Shown: positions 1-13,197, numbered from the stretch's first letter. The stretch: DNA of 64,000 bases from Vanessa cardui (GCF_905220365.1 NC_061138.1:12539814-12603813); one strand, 5' to 3'. A program made the numbers and translations. Notes: generated by a model not told the origin, from the letters alone.

Positions 1-469
1 GCATGCGTTGTCTCTTTTAACCTTTTTAAACGCTCGCTTTAAAACTTGACTATAGTGACATGTGTTACAAGCTTGTATTTTATAATCTACGTAATGTGGT
101 TATCATATTAGGAACTATTAAAAAATAATAAAAGTAGAAATTGAGCTTGAAAAGTTCTAATTAAACAATTATATTTACAATAGCCCATTGGTTTAGCAAT
201 ATATTCAATCTTAACTCTTTGGGCTATTTACGCAATGACTCTCAAAGTTTAACGCTTAAATAAATTGAAATTTTATGCATTGGTAGTCGCGTTAAAAATA
301 AAAGAAGAATTGTGTTGGTACCTATACAGACCAGCTTGCACAAAGCCCACAAAACAGTCTGTTTGCGTTTCTGTGCCACGGATTACTTGTGCACTAACAT
401 CGTCTTTTGGTCGCCGAAGATGTCGGGCTATTGGTCTAGACTCTAGAGGACTACTTAGTTAAGAATCCA

Positions 470-700
470 TATTAATATTTTAAATGTGAAAGTAACTCTG
501 TCTGTCTGTCTATCTGGCACTCTTTCATGACTAAACCAAGACCTGATGAATGAATGAAAATTTGATGAAATTACGTGTGAAACAAACTTGAACTTCATTG
601 AAGGACATAGGCTACGTTTTTTGCCTCACACATGACAACCAACCTCCTATCACGCTAGCAAAGCCGCCGGCGACAACTTGTATTACATAATTATATACTC
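470..700 (+). repeat. Helitron-like interspersed repeat
   Basis: Shares the arrangement TATTAATATTTTAAATGTGAAAG, then a (CTGT)n run, then TCTTTCATGACTAAACC, GATGAAATT, AACAAACTTGAACT and GACATAGGCTAC with copies near 18690, 46715 and 58000. This is a very common lepidopteran repeat; the Helitron assignment is from memory and moderate. Confidence 0.5.
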
Positions 701-1596
701 CCGTGATTAAGATGACATATTATTTTTAATTAACATCTTATAGTGGGTATTATTTATTTTTTCCGCGAAACGTGAGCTGTCTGATGGCCGACTATGATTA
801 ATTGCTTCCGGCCTGTTGAACTAAAGAAATATATGCGATAAAAATATTGTAAGATAATTAATTTAATATATATACTTTTTCATAATATAAATAAAAACTC
901 TTTAGATAAAAACCTATCCTGTTGTCGGTACGTCTTAAATATTTTAATATTGAATATTTCGTAGTCTAAGTTAATGTATATTTTTGGATTGGTCTTTCAA
1001 GTGTTTTGAATTTGATCTGTATTTTATATTACACGCGTGTATTTATACTTTATGTAATCACAATAATTCAAACAAAATTTTAAGCCAGTTAAGACATAGA
1101 ATGTACCAAAAAACTAGACGCACTAACATTTGAAAAACGTTATGTTATTTCATAATCATTTATATTATCAGCCTTTTTTTATCGAAAACAATAAATGAAA
1201 ACTTCCCGAGGAATTATTAATATTTTGATAGATATGTATCCATCCCATAATATTAAGTGAGGCGGAATAATCTATAAAACTTCTCAAGAGGATATGAGTC
1301 CTTATTAGAACTTAAATAATATTCGCTATTTTTAATTTTATAAAAAAACATATTAAATCATGATAGCAAAACGTGCTATAAAATCAATATTCGTAAATAA
1401 ACAGCTTCCAGCTCGGCGATCGATAGTGTTTGCTGATCGGAGGGGTCATTTGTCCCCGAGCTCGGGGCGACTTGATAAATTGTCAGCTTGATTGATATAC
1501 CGCAGGGCTAAGCATGCCCTTGATAATTCGTAATGTGGCGAATTATAAATATGGTCATGGTGAGAATTTATCATGTATTTATCATAACATAGTACA

Positions 1597-1875
1597 GGTA
1601 GCTTCACTTAATTGTAAAATGACGATTCAAAAGTGCTTATAAAAGCCTACTTGAATAAAGTTTATTTTGATTTTGATTTTATAAAACAAAGTCGCTTTCT
1701 GCTATCTGTCCCTATGTGTGCTTAGATCTTTAAAATTACGGAACGGATTTTTATGAAGTTTTTTTTAATAGATAGATAGAGAGTGATCTGAGAGTAAGGT
1801 TTCTGTATATATATCAATGATAAAAATAATGGCATCAGTATTGCATCCGTGCGAAGCCGGGCGTTTCGCTAATTT
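1597..1875. repeat. Two abutting LINE 3' tails
   Basis: 1597-1680 (+) is the tail GTAGCTTCACTTAATTGTAA ... TTGAATAAAGTTTATTTTGA, shared with 9500, 52570 and 53736. 1680-1875 (-) matches the tail seen in plus orientation at 59738 and 60880 (GACAGACAGCGG... AAGCGACTTTGTTTTATACT). Confidence 0.6.
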
Positions 1876-4800
1876 TATTTATAAAAAAGAAGACGCAAAA
1901 ATAAATCACCAAAATCGGTTCCTATATTAAAATTTGTCAGTCTCTCTTTTATACGAGTTAGTTAATATTGCAGACAACTTAGCTAAGTAGTTCTTAGTTA
2001 AGTATAGATGCATTCAATGCTATACGTATAAGCTTACAAGGACTTAGGGTAAGTTAATTGCATCGATAACAGGTCACGTGACAAGCGCCCATTGGTCAAT
2101 GTATGTTGTTTCTTGTTTGGGCTATTAGCGAGTTACAATATATTGTGTTGTGTTTGTCAAATTACAAAATCTTAGTGTTAATAACTACATAATATTCATA
2201 CTAACTAAACTAGAGATAATAATATAATTAACAATCTAAAATACGATGTAATGAAATATTTTTTCTTTCTGTCATTACTAATTTGACAATTGAAAGAAGA
2301 GACGGCATTATTATTTGATTTCTCCCCTATTCTTTATTCAAATCAAAAGGGGAGAAAAGCCAAATAAACAACATTTAACAACAAATAGTCGCGATATCAT
2401 TGGTCAACAGCTAAGTTTATCTATGATATTCATTATGGATATATGAAAAAAGACGTTTTAAACGTTAACGAAATTGTTATCGGAATTTTAAAAGTAAAAC
2501 TAAAAATGGACATAAGTAGTTAAGTGCTGTATTATAAATAAAAAAATTAACAAAAAGAAAAACCGCCTTCAAACGAAACACTATTTTAAAACAAATGAAT
2601 ATGCACTAAAAAGTAATAAAAATAATTGCATATTCAAAAAAAAATTTAAGTCCTCTTAAGTAAAATGAAATGAAAAATATTAGACTACTTTCGAACTTTT
2701 AAAATTCGATTTACGATTATATAACGTAGTTATAGTTAGTTGTTATATATATAGTAAATACGTAAATTAAGGGTTAGTTTATTTTGTTTATTTCTTCGAT
2801 TTGAATAAAATACCGTATTTATAGATTTAATCGCTAAAGTTTATGTCCGAGTATCATCGGGTTGTTCAAATGGTTGTTTAATTATACTAGGGAACATAAT
2901 CAGGCTTAAACTTGACGTTTATAGATATAAGTATCAAATATTTACGCAATAGGAAAGACCTTTGTGACTCAGAAACGTAAATATTTTAATTTACGCCATC
3001 ATATATCACTCATATGGGTTAAAAATATTTAATTATAAAAACAAAAGATAAAACTAACTCAATAGATATATCTGGTTCTCAAACCTTTGTGCCTGTAATT
3101 ACACCGGTGTTATTATCCTTTAAACCGGAACTCGGTGTATTTATGTTTGGTAGGAATAATTGATAGGTTTCTAATCGCCGTGTACAAAGTACAAAGTTAC
3201 CGCATTTTTCTTTACTAATGTTATGAATGAAAGTAACTCTATTAGATTATTTAGATGAAATTTGGTACGGAAATAGATTGATTTCCGAGAAAGTAGCTGC
3301 TTTTAATATCAACACCTTGAAGGGGTAAAATTTGAGTCGAAAGATTGTGTGTTAAACGAAAAGTTTTTGCCATTTTTGCGACGGTAAAGCCGCAGGCACA
3401 GTTATAAATAAGCCACAATTTCTTCCGACACGTGCCTCCCAGATTCTTTCACGGTACTTCCTTTAACTAACAAGCAATTGTTAAATAAGAAAAGGACTTT
3501 AGATAGACTGTTTTTTAACTTGGATCTCCAATCCCCATATTTTGACTCAACGTGTTTGTATATAGTCACTCATCATAAAAGCAAAGAAAAGTAATGGATA
3601 CCCATTGTCCACACACACATTTGGTAACCATTTTTCTAAATTGTCGTAACACAATATTGTCGTAAGTATTTGTTTAGAAGAACAGTTATCAATTGTATTA
3701 CTTATAAAAGATCCACATCTGGTATGCCATTTTTTTAGACAGGATAATTTCGTAACAATTTTATACATGACAAATAAGCACGTGTCACGCTTTTTAACTA
3801 CGTATATGTATATTATGTTGTCTTTTTCTTATTACCTAAAAGTAAAATAAAATAGGGAACACCAAAATGTCAAAACATAAGTCATTTGGGCAATAGTTTG
3901 TACATTACGAACATTGTATTAAAAATTAATATATTTCTTTCCTTATTTTTCACATATTAGCTTCATCAGACTAATACATGCAAGAGTATCTTCTGATAGT
4001 CATCTCATTATGACTAAACCACTGAACCGATCGTAATTTAATTTAACGTAGATGTAGCTTGGGATCTGGTTAAAACTATAGGCTTATTTATAATTGGCCA
4101 TAGCAACAGTTATACTCTGATGTTGTATAGACTTTTATATGATTTTGAAGCAATATATTGAATAGGTATTATGGACTATAGCAGGTGATCTTGAAAATAA
4201 GAACTACCAATATTAACAAATATAGATTTATCGATTTGCGCTGTATTTAATGATTGGACGCACGTCAATCGTCTCAATACTTTGCGGAGCTCAAAAATCG
4301 GAAACAGCTCGACTAACACGCATTTTCATGACATATATATTAATATTATAAATTCGGAAGAAACTCTGTAAAAAGGAGCAGGAACAATAAAATGAAAAAA
4401 CTAAAAGTTGTTACTATTGTTACTGTTTCTAGAAATGTTAGGTTCAAAAGTTAAAAGTTGTAAAAGAATCGTGTTCTAGTTTGCTCTGGATAAATAAAAG
4501 ATACAGATAATGTTTTGCATAAGAGTGAGGCCAAATATTTGTGTTTTCTCTTTTAGCTCATAATTTGTGGAGATCGCATTACGACAAGACCAGAGACAAT
4601 TCAGCCAGAGCTGGCTGGTGAGAATTTTAGTAAAACCTTAAAAGTAAATCACTAACGGACGTAATTAATAATAATTAACCAAAATCAGTCTTTGTATAAC
4701 TGAGTCACGTCTTGTTCTTTAATTTCCTAACCTCTATGTATTGAGCGTTGACGTCAATTTTAATGAGTGCGTTTAAGCGGTCTGTGTCATGTGTGTGCAC

Positions 4801-4923
4801 GTGATTGCTCGGAATGAGGTTAGGAAAGATTGAACTCTTGTAATTTGATATAATATAGATAAGTTTGTTTTCTTTTTTTTTTTTAGTTAAGTTATGGAAA
4901 TTAATAAAATTAAAAAAAAACAG

Positions 4924-5490
4924 TCACACATGAGAACATTCCAACAAAGCCTCGTATAGGCTTCGCGCGCCAAAATTTCGAATCACGATGATTTTAGCCG
5001 CGCAAAAATAGCATTCGATTTTCGAATCGACACGAAACGACAGTACGATTCTTTGTGAAATCACTTCGCATTTCACTCGTGAAATATTGACAACCGATTT
5101 TGATACGTGTATCCAATAAAGTTTATAAATACTTTCATCAATATCGCATAACACATTCGGACGTTTCAACCTCACCGCAGAAAAACTTCTGAGGTGAGTT
5201 TCGAGTTTCTTGTTACAGAATAGCCCTAATAAAAAGTCTTTTCCTATTGCGGACGAATATTTATATGATATTTGTTTATTTGCTTGTGACAACACATCAT
5301 GGATCCGTTGAAAGATTTAGTAACACGAACGCGCTGTTATGACATATTGTCTTATATCAATGTGCGGGCGCTCAGTAAACATGCGCTTCCACGAACCGGT
5401 AGTGATGGGACGATACTTATCGATGAGCAAACAAATATTCCCGTTCCCAACGACTATTATGATACGATAAACGTCATTTTTTATCGATAA
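4924..5490. other. GC-richer island with two divergent short ORFs, unassigned
   Basis: A 123-codon minus-strand ORF (4924-5295) and a 63-codon plus-strand ORF (5299-5490, MDPLKDLVTRTRCYDILSYI...) are divergent with only three bases between them. I recognise neither. Part of the segment (5056-5225) is related to 18370-18450 (TCTCACTCGTGATATT ... GGTGAGTTT ... CACAGAATA), so it is at least partly repeated DNA, probably an unidentified transposon fragment. Confidence 0.35.
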
Positions 5491-5864
5491 AACGGTATTT
5501 TATGTCAATAATTTTTTATGTACTTTTAGATTTTATCACTTTAAATAGATTCTAAATAGCGTCAAGTAATTGACGCTGTTGGCTTGAGTTTTATATGGAT
5601 TTAGTTTTTTTTTAAATCAGTCTAAGTTATGTTCACTATTTTGCTATTCACATCAAAAATTTAATATTCATGGAACATATTTAGGATAAGGTTGTTTTAG
5701 TATTATTTTTTTTATAAACACAGTAAAAATATGATTCCGGTTAAAACAAAAGAGAACAAACTATAAGCTTGGAATAATCTCGCATTAACTTTTAATTATT
5801 TTAAAGATATATATACAATTAGGTTCTTCAAAGTGGGCCCGAGCGTGATATTAACAAAATGCAG

Positions 5865-6125
5865 TGTGTTAAATCATGGTATGGGCATGTAATGCGGAGG
5901 AATGAGGATTGAGGGACATATTGTGAGAAAGGCCTTGAGCATGAATGTGGATGGATATAGAGGTAGAGGACGACCAAGAAAACGATGGATGGACTGTGTG
6001 AAAGACGATATGGTTACAAAGAATGTTACTTGTGAGATGACGTCTGACAGAGAAGTTTGGAAGGAGAAGACATGCTGCGCCGACCCCAAATAAAATTGGG
6101 AAAAGGGCAGGAGGGTGATGATGCA
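5865..6125 (+). pseudogene. 3' ORF remnant of an RTE-type LINE
   Basis: The plus strand encodes, with a frame break near the start, WYGHVMRRNED, then RKALSMNVDGYRGRGRPRKR, WMDCVKDDM and EMTSDREVWKEKTCCADPK-stop. This is the C-terminal end of reverse transcriptase proteins of insect RTE-like LINEs (family motif WMDCVKDDM...CCADPK). 5'-truncated, the usual fate of LINE insertions. Confidence 0.75.
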
Positions 6126-7328
6126 GTGTGTTAAACAACAATAATAAGCCGAGATCGCCCCGTAGTTAGAACGCTTTGACGGTTCTTCACGTAAACATTT
6201 TTTTTTGTAATAAGACTATTACAAAAAAAATGTTTGCCTCAAATATATCAGTAAAATCGTATTAGAAAATGTTCCATCTTCTCCTCAAGGGAGAGGATAC
6301 TTTAGATAAGTAATTATATATTTACATGATATCTCTTAGCTTAAATTTAACTTACTCTGTTTGAAGTCCATTCTAAGCTAGTAAATGTTCACTTTATTTA
6401 CTCTATTAGGTCATGAACAGGGTAAATAAGGATTCTTATCAGCAAGCGTCGTAATAATATTTTACGTTTGAGGCAAGTGCACTTTATCGAATTGTAATCA
6501 ATGTCGTTTACCGTTAATTTACGTTGTGATACGAATAGACTATAATTACATTCTATATTTGAATTTAAATTTGGAACAGGGGAGATTCCAGATTTATTTA
6601 ATTTATACTAATACTATAAATCTGAACTTTGTTTGTTTTTTGTTTCAACGCGCTAATCTCTGGATCTATTAGTCGGATTTGAGAAATTATTCTTGCTTTT
6701 CATAGCCCAATTCCTGTGGACGGTTATACGCTATTTTACATCAAGCTACCACCCACGGGAACAGAGCAATGACGTATAATGCAGGTTGAATCGTGCTGAC
6801 TATCTTGTAAATAAAAATTATTTCATTTTATTAGCGTTAAGTGTTTCTAAATAAGACAAAAAATTACGAAATTATGAAAAAATATCTAAAGCTATTTAGT
6901 GTTATAGAAAAAAAAAAAAAAAAAAATAGGTAATTAAATAATTATAAAAAAATGTAGGTATTAGATAACTTGTTATTAAAAACTTATTATAAGCTTATCA
7001 TATCATATAAGTTAAAAGCGCTTATTCCAAGTGTCGTTCGTCACGTGTTTTTAAGCTTGTGTGCGTGTGACTGCACATGTGCATGTGTCATTTATCACAC
7101 TACTATAGTCAAGCCAATAGAAATAATGAATCTTGATGCCATTACATTAATCATTTAGAGTATATGTTTGGTCTATATTTACAGCTGTTTATAAAATAAT
7201 TAAACAGTATAATAATAATAAAAATAAAATATCAGTAATCAATGTTTAATTTTAAACACCTGTTAAAATACATTGACAGGGCAGTTAATCTATTAAAAAA
7301 TAAATACGATAGTAAATGTTTCACTTAC

Positions 7329-7554
7329 CTAGAACACCTACTATGCTAAATATACAAGCACACGCGGCCGCCATTATAGTCGCCTCCCGCGGGTAAATCG
7401 TGTCCAACGTTGAATTATGCATATCTGTATCCATTTTTTCTTATCGATATAACTTCAACACATCACTAGTGATACACTAAACACGCATGTCATTGTTTTT
7501 CATTAAAAACAATTTTGTATGTCCTTTTATGATCCATTTGGATGATTGATAAAT
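7329..7554 (-). CDS. First coding exon of a rhodopsin-like GPCR (moody/Tre1-like), with 5' UTR
   Basis: Coding part is complement(7329..7434): 35 codons plus one base, starting at the ATG at 7434 and ending at a strong donor (G|GTAAGTGA). The peptide begins MDTDMHNSTLDTIYPREATI and runs into a hydrophobic helix, AAACACIFSIVGVL, followed by a split Gly codon. A short extracellular N-terminus with an N-glycosylation sequon (NST) leading into a TM1 that ends IVGVxG(N) is typical of class A GPCRs; insect moody/Tre1 receptors have a similar PREATI-to-TM1 segment (from memory, not searched). The 5' UTR part is 7435-7554, preceded by a textbook acceptor (CTTTCTTTTTTTTCAG), so at least one upstream non-coding exon lies to the right. 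Later exons should lie at lower coordinates; I found none in 1-7328, so the next intron probably leaves the window. The subfamily call is tentative. Confidence 0.55.
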
Positions 7555-7860
7555 CTGAAAAAAAAGAAAGTGTGGTTTATTTTTTTATTTACACTAAAAT
7601 TACTTAAAGATGTTTGAAGATTATAATCTTTTAATATTCAGTAATATTATGCAACAAATTCGACTGGGGAAATATTTATGTGTCGTAAGAATCTCTTGGA
7701 CACAATCCACTGACTTGTGAATGTCGTTGTACAGTAAGACCGCCTGAATACTCATCAAATATTCTACGGCCAAACAATATTATTTCATTTCGGTTTGAAG
7801 GGCGAGCCAGTGTTACTGTACTCGCAAGGGACAGCTCCCATGGTTGGTGGCGCATTGCCT

Positions 7861-8206
7861 CAATGGCGGATTTACAAATCTGCCACTAGTAGGCTATTCA
7901 ATTTTTGCCGCCCCTACGTTTTTTTGCAACATTTATAATTTGTGTTCTATCGTCCTCATTACATCGGTTTTTCCCGTTATTAGTGTGATTATAAACTAGG
8001 TGATATTTCAGTCAGTTACAAGATTAGTTTTCCAACCCACTATGTACTAACGAGTATACGGATTACGGACGTAATGTGCATACATATAATTATAAGTTTT
8101 TTTTTTTTTAATTTCTGTAAGATAATAACAAATTTGGGCTAAATTTGCCGCCCCTCTAAATTTACCGCCCTACAGCCTACTCAGCCTATTTGTAAATCCG
8201 CCACTG
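7861..8206 (+). mobile_element. hAT-type MITE with 8-bp target duplication
   Basis: Begins CAATGGCGGATTTACAAAT and ends TTTGTAAATCCGCCACTG, inverted termini of the family also found at 58342-58710. Flanked by CATTGCCT (7853-7860) and TATTGCCT (8207-8214), an 8-bp duplication with one mismatch. An 8-bp duplication and a CAGTGG terminus are hAT hallmarks. It is inserted into an older repeat fragment (7790-7860). Confidence 0.8.
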
Positions 8207-9495
8207 TATTGCCTATTGATTTTATTATTAAAATCTGTAAGTGGGGAAAGGCTTGCACAAAGATCTATCACAGAATTACTTGTTTTCTATGTTAAACAGT
8301 TAATCGTATTAATAATATTTCTAGACCGTTCGACCGAGGATAAAATATTCAGTTCTTGTATGCGGACTTAAATGCATTTAAATACATCTCAGTAGCTCCC
8401 GCATGGTCAGGCAAGGAGATCATTGTGCCTGTTCGCCTGTCCATTGGCACAGATAGCCATCATATGTATGGATGTTTCGACATTGTATTCTATCGACTTT
8501 GAAATTCAAATTCGTTTATTCAATATTGTTTACGTATTGTATTTGTGTATTTTTTTAAATTGATTGAGCATTTATTTGACATTAAATAATGTGGAAAGGC
8601 ATATTTTCTAATCTAACCAATAATTATAAAGAGTTAATATTAATTTGTATGCCTTGTCAATTTTATGGAGGCGGTAATCTTAACTAAGAACCAATTCTAA
8701 AAAAGTTTTTGCGAATACAACGTTATCTTATATACATACATGGGCTAGGCAAAAAATAAATCTAAATCATAATATATTGTTTATTAATTAATTGCACACT
8801 TGCGAAGACGGACAGGTCGTTAGTTAGTGAAAAAACACTTGTTTACGTTCGAAACAACGTAACATCTTATAAAGTAAATAATGAATGATGAACCGTAGAA
8901 TTTATTTAGTATTAATAAATAGAATAAATCTTTAAACGTCTCGAATAATACGAGACCTTAAAATTAAATAAAGTAGAGTAATATACGTCTTTTGTTCGAT
9001 AATAAAAAAATACTAGGTATATAATAAATATCATAAAGTATTACCAATTTAAAAAATATTAAATGTCTTAAGAAGGCGCGGCACACTAGAACAACCACAA
9101 ACGCAACTCCAATCAAGCGAAAACTATGAAAAAAATACGTTCAACATGTTTTACTACGAGTAGTTCGTTTAATCGTAAACTTTACAGCAATAAAAAAACT
9201 GCTTTGATGTTTTGGTTTTGATAAGTTTGTTTGAATTTCAAAGGAAGTGGTTGACCTGTCATATCACTTAAGACATTGGTATCGATCTATGCAGTCTTAA
9301 AGGCGCGCCTTTCCCGTAAAATTATCCTGTAATTAATACTAATATAATGTAATTTGTTTTGCTGCCTTATCTGTTACGTTGTGTGAGACACGCCTACTAA
9401 GACATCTTGTAAGCACGAGCAACACTTACACTGGTGTAGGCCAACATTTTTATGTGTGGGTGTCAGTGAGTACAAAACAATAATTTTTATAGCTT

Positions 9496-9583
9496 GGTGG
9501 TAGCTTCACTTAATTGTTAAATTACGATTCAAAAGTGCTTGTAAAAGCCCACTTGAATAAAGTATACTTTGATTTTGATTTTA
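9496..9583 (+). repeat. LINE 3' tail
   Basis: GTAGCTTCACTTAATTGTTAAATTACGATTC ... TTGAATAAAGTATACTTTGA; same tail as at 1597, 52570 and 53736. Confidence 0.6.
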
Positions 9584-9713
9584 TACCTACTGTTCAACCT
9601 AAGGGTTGAAATACTTGATACATATGAACAACACTAAAAGTATTGTTATATTCTGGCATTTGAAATATGAGTGAGCTAAAACTACACAAATAACACCTTA
9701 GTTACCTATTGAA

Positions 9714-9945
9714 CCGAGATGACCCAGTGGTAAAACGCGTGCATTTTAATCGATGATTGCGGATTCAAACCCAGACAAGCATCACTGAATATTCTTGTGC
9801 TTAACTTGTGTTTATAATTCGTCTCTTGCTCGGTGGTGAAGGAAAACATCCGCATTGGAACAGAGTTGTGGAATATGTTCCGAAGCTTAGCCTTAGCCCA
9901 GCGGAGGGAAATTTACAGGCTGTTGTTGTTGTTATTGTTTGTTTA
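9714..9945 (+). mobile_element. tRNA-derived SINE (Metulj-like), diverged copy
   Basis: Starts GAGATGACCCAGTGG (A-box region), continues CGATGATTGCGGATTCAAAC (B box), the GTGAAGGAAAACATC body, and ends in TTACAGGCTGTTGTTGTTGTT. Internal deletion in the body. Confidence 0.75.
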
Positions 9946-10907
9946 TGGGCGGTGTGACCACGTGTAATCAGATGGCCCATTTACACGTCCGCCTACTTAT
10001 TTAAAAGGAGTACTTTTCAACTTTGATACTTAGGAACTTTTGTATACATCTGAAGTGAATACGATGACAATTTACGATCATCTTTAAGTCATCAAGTCAA
10101 GGGCAATCGTTTATCGAGGGCACGAAACAATAGCTGAATACAAATAGCGTTTAACGAGTCCATAATGAGTGTCAATATATAGCTTTAGCCCGGTCATAAT
10201 ACCCACACGGAATCGTGGGTATATTTCAAAGGAACTGGCCGTTTGACATCGTTCGTGATAATTTTGAAATTGGAAATAGTTTAAGAATATTATATACGAA
10301 CTCTTTGGTTTCCATTTTAAATTATGACCAATCAACGTGCTGTTTATAATTTCATTAATCTAATAGAGAACGTACGTTTTGTGTATGGTATGATGAACAC
10401 AAATATAAAAATATAATCTAAATATAGCAATTACGACTATTTGAAGAGCAACATCAAAATTAGAATGAAAAAAATACTGCGTAATTTTTGGAATATTTTA
10501 TACGTAAGCGAATATATCAATTTTAGAAATTTGAACTGTAAGGAGAGGGAAGGAAATCTTCCCATACAATGTTGGTATGAGCAGTAAGAACATATAATAA
10601 TCATACAGCCTTATTTTCTTAGACATATAGATAGAGAATAGAACCTGTATACGACCTCGTTTCAAGGTATTCTTGATACTAATAGCTGCGAGAGCCTAAT
10701 GCTTTGACAATTATTTCATTATTTATGTTAAGGTATGGCATTTTGTTGTGGATTTATGGGGCCTTGAAGATTATGGATATTAAATTATACTTATACAGAC
10801 ATGGAGGTCGTCGATGTATGGGTACTGGGCTTTGGGGCATAAAGTAAGTGATCATTATTGTTTAAGATTAGTAGTTTAAGAAAAATAAATTGTTCATATT
10901 GCCAATG

Positions 10908-11035
10908 CGCCAAGATCCAAGACAACATAGAAAACTAATGATAATCTACATCCACTCAGCCGGGAATCGAACCCTCGGAGTGGCGTACCCATGAAAACCG
11001 GTGTACACACCACTCGATCACGGAGGTCGTTGTTT
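10908..11035 (-). mobile_element. Second tRNA-derived SINE family
   Basis: Minus strand carries GATCGAGTGG (A box), CATGGGTACGCCACTCCGAG, GGTTCGATTCCCGGCTGAG (B box), then TTAGTTTTCTATGTTGTCTTGG. Related copies at 49085 (+) and 61843 (-). Confidence 0.65.
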
Positions 11036-11765
11036 ATAATAATGGAAAAATGGAAACGCTTGAAGTAAGCGTACTCGAATAAATTGTTTGTGTTTGAGTT
11101 TATAATTTTGTGTGTTTGTTTTAAGTGTGTTCTGCTACAATTTCTCATATGTACTTTAATCTTTGTTTTATTAAGATTCTTCGATTTTTGAATTTGAATT
11201 TACCGTTTTTTTTTTATAAATTTTGAATTACTTAATAACATAGAATTATACCGTAGAAAAATATTTAAGACTATGATCAACATTACGTCATTATTCTAAT
11301 TTAAGTTATGTACCAACTTGTGCCATAAAGTCGATATATTTTGCGAGTTAGTCTGTAATATTAAAGTAAATTTTCTACTATCACATATTACCTGTAGTAT
11401 TAACTAATTATCTAACACAAGTACAGAAAACAGTTCATATGATTTGTAAAGCCGCAATATATGAATGAAGTGTTATATTTGTAACGCAGTGTTTATTTAT
11501 GTTTAATTTTTTCATAAATATATTTAATGTAACGGGGCTGTCAATATTTTTTTTATTGTGAAATTGAACTCGTGGTGACTGCATTTGGTCTGGACGGTAT
11601 TAAATGCGCATGTTTATACTGTATCATATAAAATATATAAATGAGATTGCCTTGAAGTCAAATAAGGACTATTATCTACTAGCTGCTATCCGCGGCTTTG
11701 CTCGCGTATAAAATTTGAAATTAACAAATTAACTTAAAATATTACATTGATGTAAGGCCTCGAAG

Positions 11766-12071
11766 AGTCGAGATGGCCCAGTGGTTAGAACGCGTGCATC
11801 TTAACCGATGATTGCGGGTTAGGTTAGGTTACCCAGGCAAGCACCGCTGATTTATGTGCTTAATTTGTCTTTATAATTCATATCGTGCTCAGCGGTGAAG
11901 GAAAACATCGTGAGGAAACCTGCGTGTGACAAATTTCATAGAAATTCTCCCACATGTGTATTCCACCAACCCGAATTAGAACAGCGTGGTGGAATATGTT
12001 CCAAACCTTCTTCTCAAAGGGAGAGGAGGCCTTTAACCCAGCAGTGGGAATTTACAGGCTGCTGTTGCTGT
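11766..12071 (+). mobile_element. tRNA-derived SINE (Metulj-like), near full length
   Basis: GAGATGGCCCAGTGGTTAGA to TTACAGGCTGCTGTTGCTG. The B-box area is altered: GGGTTAGGTTAGGTTACCCAG replaces GGGTTCAAACCCAG. Confidence 0.8.
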
Positions 12072-12879
12072 AAGACCTCTGTTTATAATATTATTTTCCA
12101 ATTAAGAAGTGGCCTATATCCTTTCTCAGGCTCTAGACTATTTGCGTACCAAAATTTCATTGAAATCAGTCCACCAGTTTCGGCGTGAAAGCGAGATAGA
12201 CAGTGTTACTTTCGCATATTTAATATTAGTGGATTGCCGTAAAGTCAGAGGACGCACAGTTTCTGATTCATTTTAATGGTTTATATAATATCTATGTACG
12301 TTTAACAAAAAAATCTTACTCGGATTTACTTGTTCAGGTAACTTACGTATGGACAAATCTAATCAGGAATTTTGAGATCCCAATCTTTTTACGATTAATT
12401 ATCATATTGATGACGTCATTATCTTTCTTTTTAAAGTGGCTTATTTTGACATATCCTTTAATATGTGAACGTGTATTTTCGTTAAATGCGATTAAAATTG
12501 TATTTTAAGCGTCTGAGGTATTAAAAATATTATTCTCATGCAATGATTGAATCCTTGACCCATAAAATAGTATAAAATTATAAATTTGAAAAGGAAACAT
12601 TAATTTTAATACATTTATTTGTAAATGGCAACACTTTACATAATAAGAGATTGCAATATAAAGTGTAGGCTGTTTAAATAATGAATACATGATTAACTAG
12701 AATTATTACTCATTGTAGGTGAATTTTTATAGCCCTAAAAATATACATAGTAACCACTTGCGATGATTACTGTCATACAGTCAACAATTATATTCTGAGG
12801 TAAGTATAGTTAATTATAGAAAATAGACTAAAAGTTTGGACTATTGAAAAATTCGCCCACGTGAAGTATCGAGCTAAGT

Positions 12880-13197
12880 ATAATACGACACAACTTAGAT
12901 GTAGCATCGGCAAATTCAATAAAACCGACTACTGCCGATTGATACAGACATTAGTTTCCTATCGCGCCATTCGACGCTATTCGTCGCTATAGATTCAAGC
13001 GTCAGAGAAAGCATGTAAATCGACGCGTCAAATTGACGAATGTATTAAATCATATGATATTACAAGTTATTACGTTTGTGTAAAGATCATATTCACATAA
13101 GAAATAAATACTGATAATCTGGGATAGCGTAATTAATTCGGATGTGATCGTTTATACGATTTTTGCCGATGTTATATCTAAGTTGTGTCGTACTATA
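12880..13197 (+). mobile_element. Palindrome-ended MITE (copy 1)
   Basis: Inverted termini ACGACACAACTTAGATGTAG and CTAAGTTGTGTCGT, about 318 bp, with an AT-rich core (ATGATATTACAAGTTATTAC). Other copies: 37111-37443, 42307-42951 (interrupted), 48157-48474, and a core fragment at 59222-59301. Superfamily not determined. Confidence 0.75.

Larger units (their letters stand above)
1..7328. other. Repeat-rich non-coding stretch, probable GPCR intron
   Basis: No ORF here resembles a conserved exon. The stretch holds a Helitron-like repeat (about 470-700), LINE tails (1597-1875), an unassigned ORF-bearing island (4920-5490) and a LINE ORF fragment (5865-6125). If 7329-7434 is the first GPCR coding exon, this is its first coding intron. 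Confidence 0.5.

Noticed and set aside
10961..11030. Possible functional tRNA gene (A and B box present)
   Set aside because: No cloverleaf could be drawn with paired acceptor stem, and the same sequence recurs as part of a SINE.
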